From assembly GCA_934133175.1 (NCBI GenBank), contig CAKPAX010000032.1, positions 1 to 13,965 of the forward strand: DNA of 13,965 bases, read 5' to 3'. Positions 13,745 to 13,965 of this stretch are shown piece by piece. This stretch comes from an uncultured Clostridia bacterium (GTDB taxonomy: Bacteria; Bacillota; Clostridia; TANB77; CAG-508). The translations under genes were made by a program, and so were the position numbers. The notes under the pieces were generated by a model. It was given only the letters and a program-made list of their open reading frames with translations, searched no databases and was not told the DNA's origin. Position 1 is the stretch's first letter. Each line of letters opens with the position of its first letter.

Positions 13745-13965
13745 ATGACCGGAAGAAAATCAAAATACTCTTCAGAAAATTCGAATACCAAAAATATAAA
13801 AACATGGTTAGTTGCAGTATATATAAGACTTTCACAAGAAGATAATGATAATGGAGAAAATAAACAAGAAAGTAATAGCATTACAAGTCAAAAGGCATTA
13901 TTAAATGAATTTATTGAAGAACATGATGATTTGGTTGTTTATGATACTTATGTAGATGATGGTTA
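13745..13965 (+). CDS. Large serine recombinase (partial, 3' end outside window)
   Basis: Site-specific recombinase that cuts and rejoins attachment sites through a serine-DNA bond. The 73 visible residues hold the start of the catalytic domain: LVAVYIRLSQED with R28 and the nucleophile S30, then NKQESNSITSQKALLNEFIEEH, and YDTYVDDGY at the edge, which in this family continues SG. The pattern Y-x-R-(L/V)-S..ESNSI..Q..L..(V/I)DDG is typical of the large clostridial integrase/transposon recombinases (Tn4451 TnpX-like) rather than small resolvases, although size cannot be confirmed. AAAGGAG (13729-13735) is 9 bases from the ATG. The N-terminal 19 residues before the domain are polar and may be dispensable. 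Its presence about 5 kb right of a broken PBP gene suggests it drove the insertion. Confidence 0.92.
   Translation, partial: MTGRKSKYSSENSNTKNIKTWLVAVYIRLSQEDNDNGENKQESNSITSQKALLNEFIEEHDDLVVYDTYVDDG

Larger units (their letters stand above)
8546..13965 (+). mobile_element. Putative large-serine-recombinase element inserted in the PBP gene (right end outside window)
   Basis: The left limit is the point where the PBP gene loses its family sequence. The right side carries a large serine recombinase, which in such elements usually lies at one end. Between them are six genes unrelated to division or cell wall, and no further dcw gene appears. Two of the cargo genes differ in codon use from the flanks. 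The alternative is an unrelated rearrangement or assembly join at 8546 plus an independent recombinase gene. Confidence 0.45.

Noticed and set aside
1..13965. tRNA, rRNA or known riboswitch
   Set aside because: I found no cloverleaf with a GTTCGA-type arm, no conserved rRNA stretches and no familiar riboswitch core.

Overview
The window is AT-rich, low-GC Gram-positive DNA. Strong purine-rich Shine-Dalgarno sequences precede nearly every gene, codons are A/T-biased, sigma-A type promoters are recognisable, and a mraZ-rsmH-ftsL-PBP division cluster is present. Together these suggest a low-GC member of the Clostridia. I cannot name a genus.

Region 1 (1-2568, + strand): the 3' part of a winged-helix/nuclease-like protein (Replic_Relax-like architecture, weak call), dtd (D-aminoacyl-tRNA deacylase), a YhcC/YtqA-type radical SAM protein, and a small unknown protein. 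Region 2 (2560-4380, - strand): a 389-aa protein with weak resemblance to the HopA1 effector family and an XRE-type regulator, preceded by two copies of a candidate operator. A 22-bp perfect palindrome forms a shared bidirectional terminator with region 1.

Region 3 (4381-8550, + strand): the start of the dcw cell-wall/division cluster. It holds mraZ, with its own three-box 10-bp MraZ operator, then rsmH, an FtsL/DivIC-like coiled-coil membrane protein, and a class B penicillin-binding transpeptidase (SpoVD/FtsI type). The mraZ-rsmH spacer holds a degenerate ~15-bp tandem repeat and a hairpin. The transpeptidase gene stops matching its family immediately after the conserved HQGG codons near the end of the transpeptidase domain, and the rest of the dcw cluster does not follow.

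Region 4 (about 8546-13965, + strand): probably an integrated element. In order it carries a TPR protein with an N-terminal helix-turn-helix-like module, an AT-hook protein, a two-OB-fold SSB, a long helical protein that repeats the same N-terminal module, a 50-aa protein, and the start of a large serine recombinase that runs off the window. The AT-hook and SSB genes differ from their neighbours in codon use. Each of the first four genes has its own promoter and terminator, unlike an operon.

The main idea from this window is that a large-serine-recombinase element sits inside the 3' part of the spoVD/ftsI-type gene. It predicts that the missing 3' end of that gene lies beyond the recombinase, and it raises the possibility of precise excision restoring the gene, as known for other elements that interrupt sporulation genes. 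That is inference: the right junction is not in the window.
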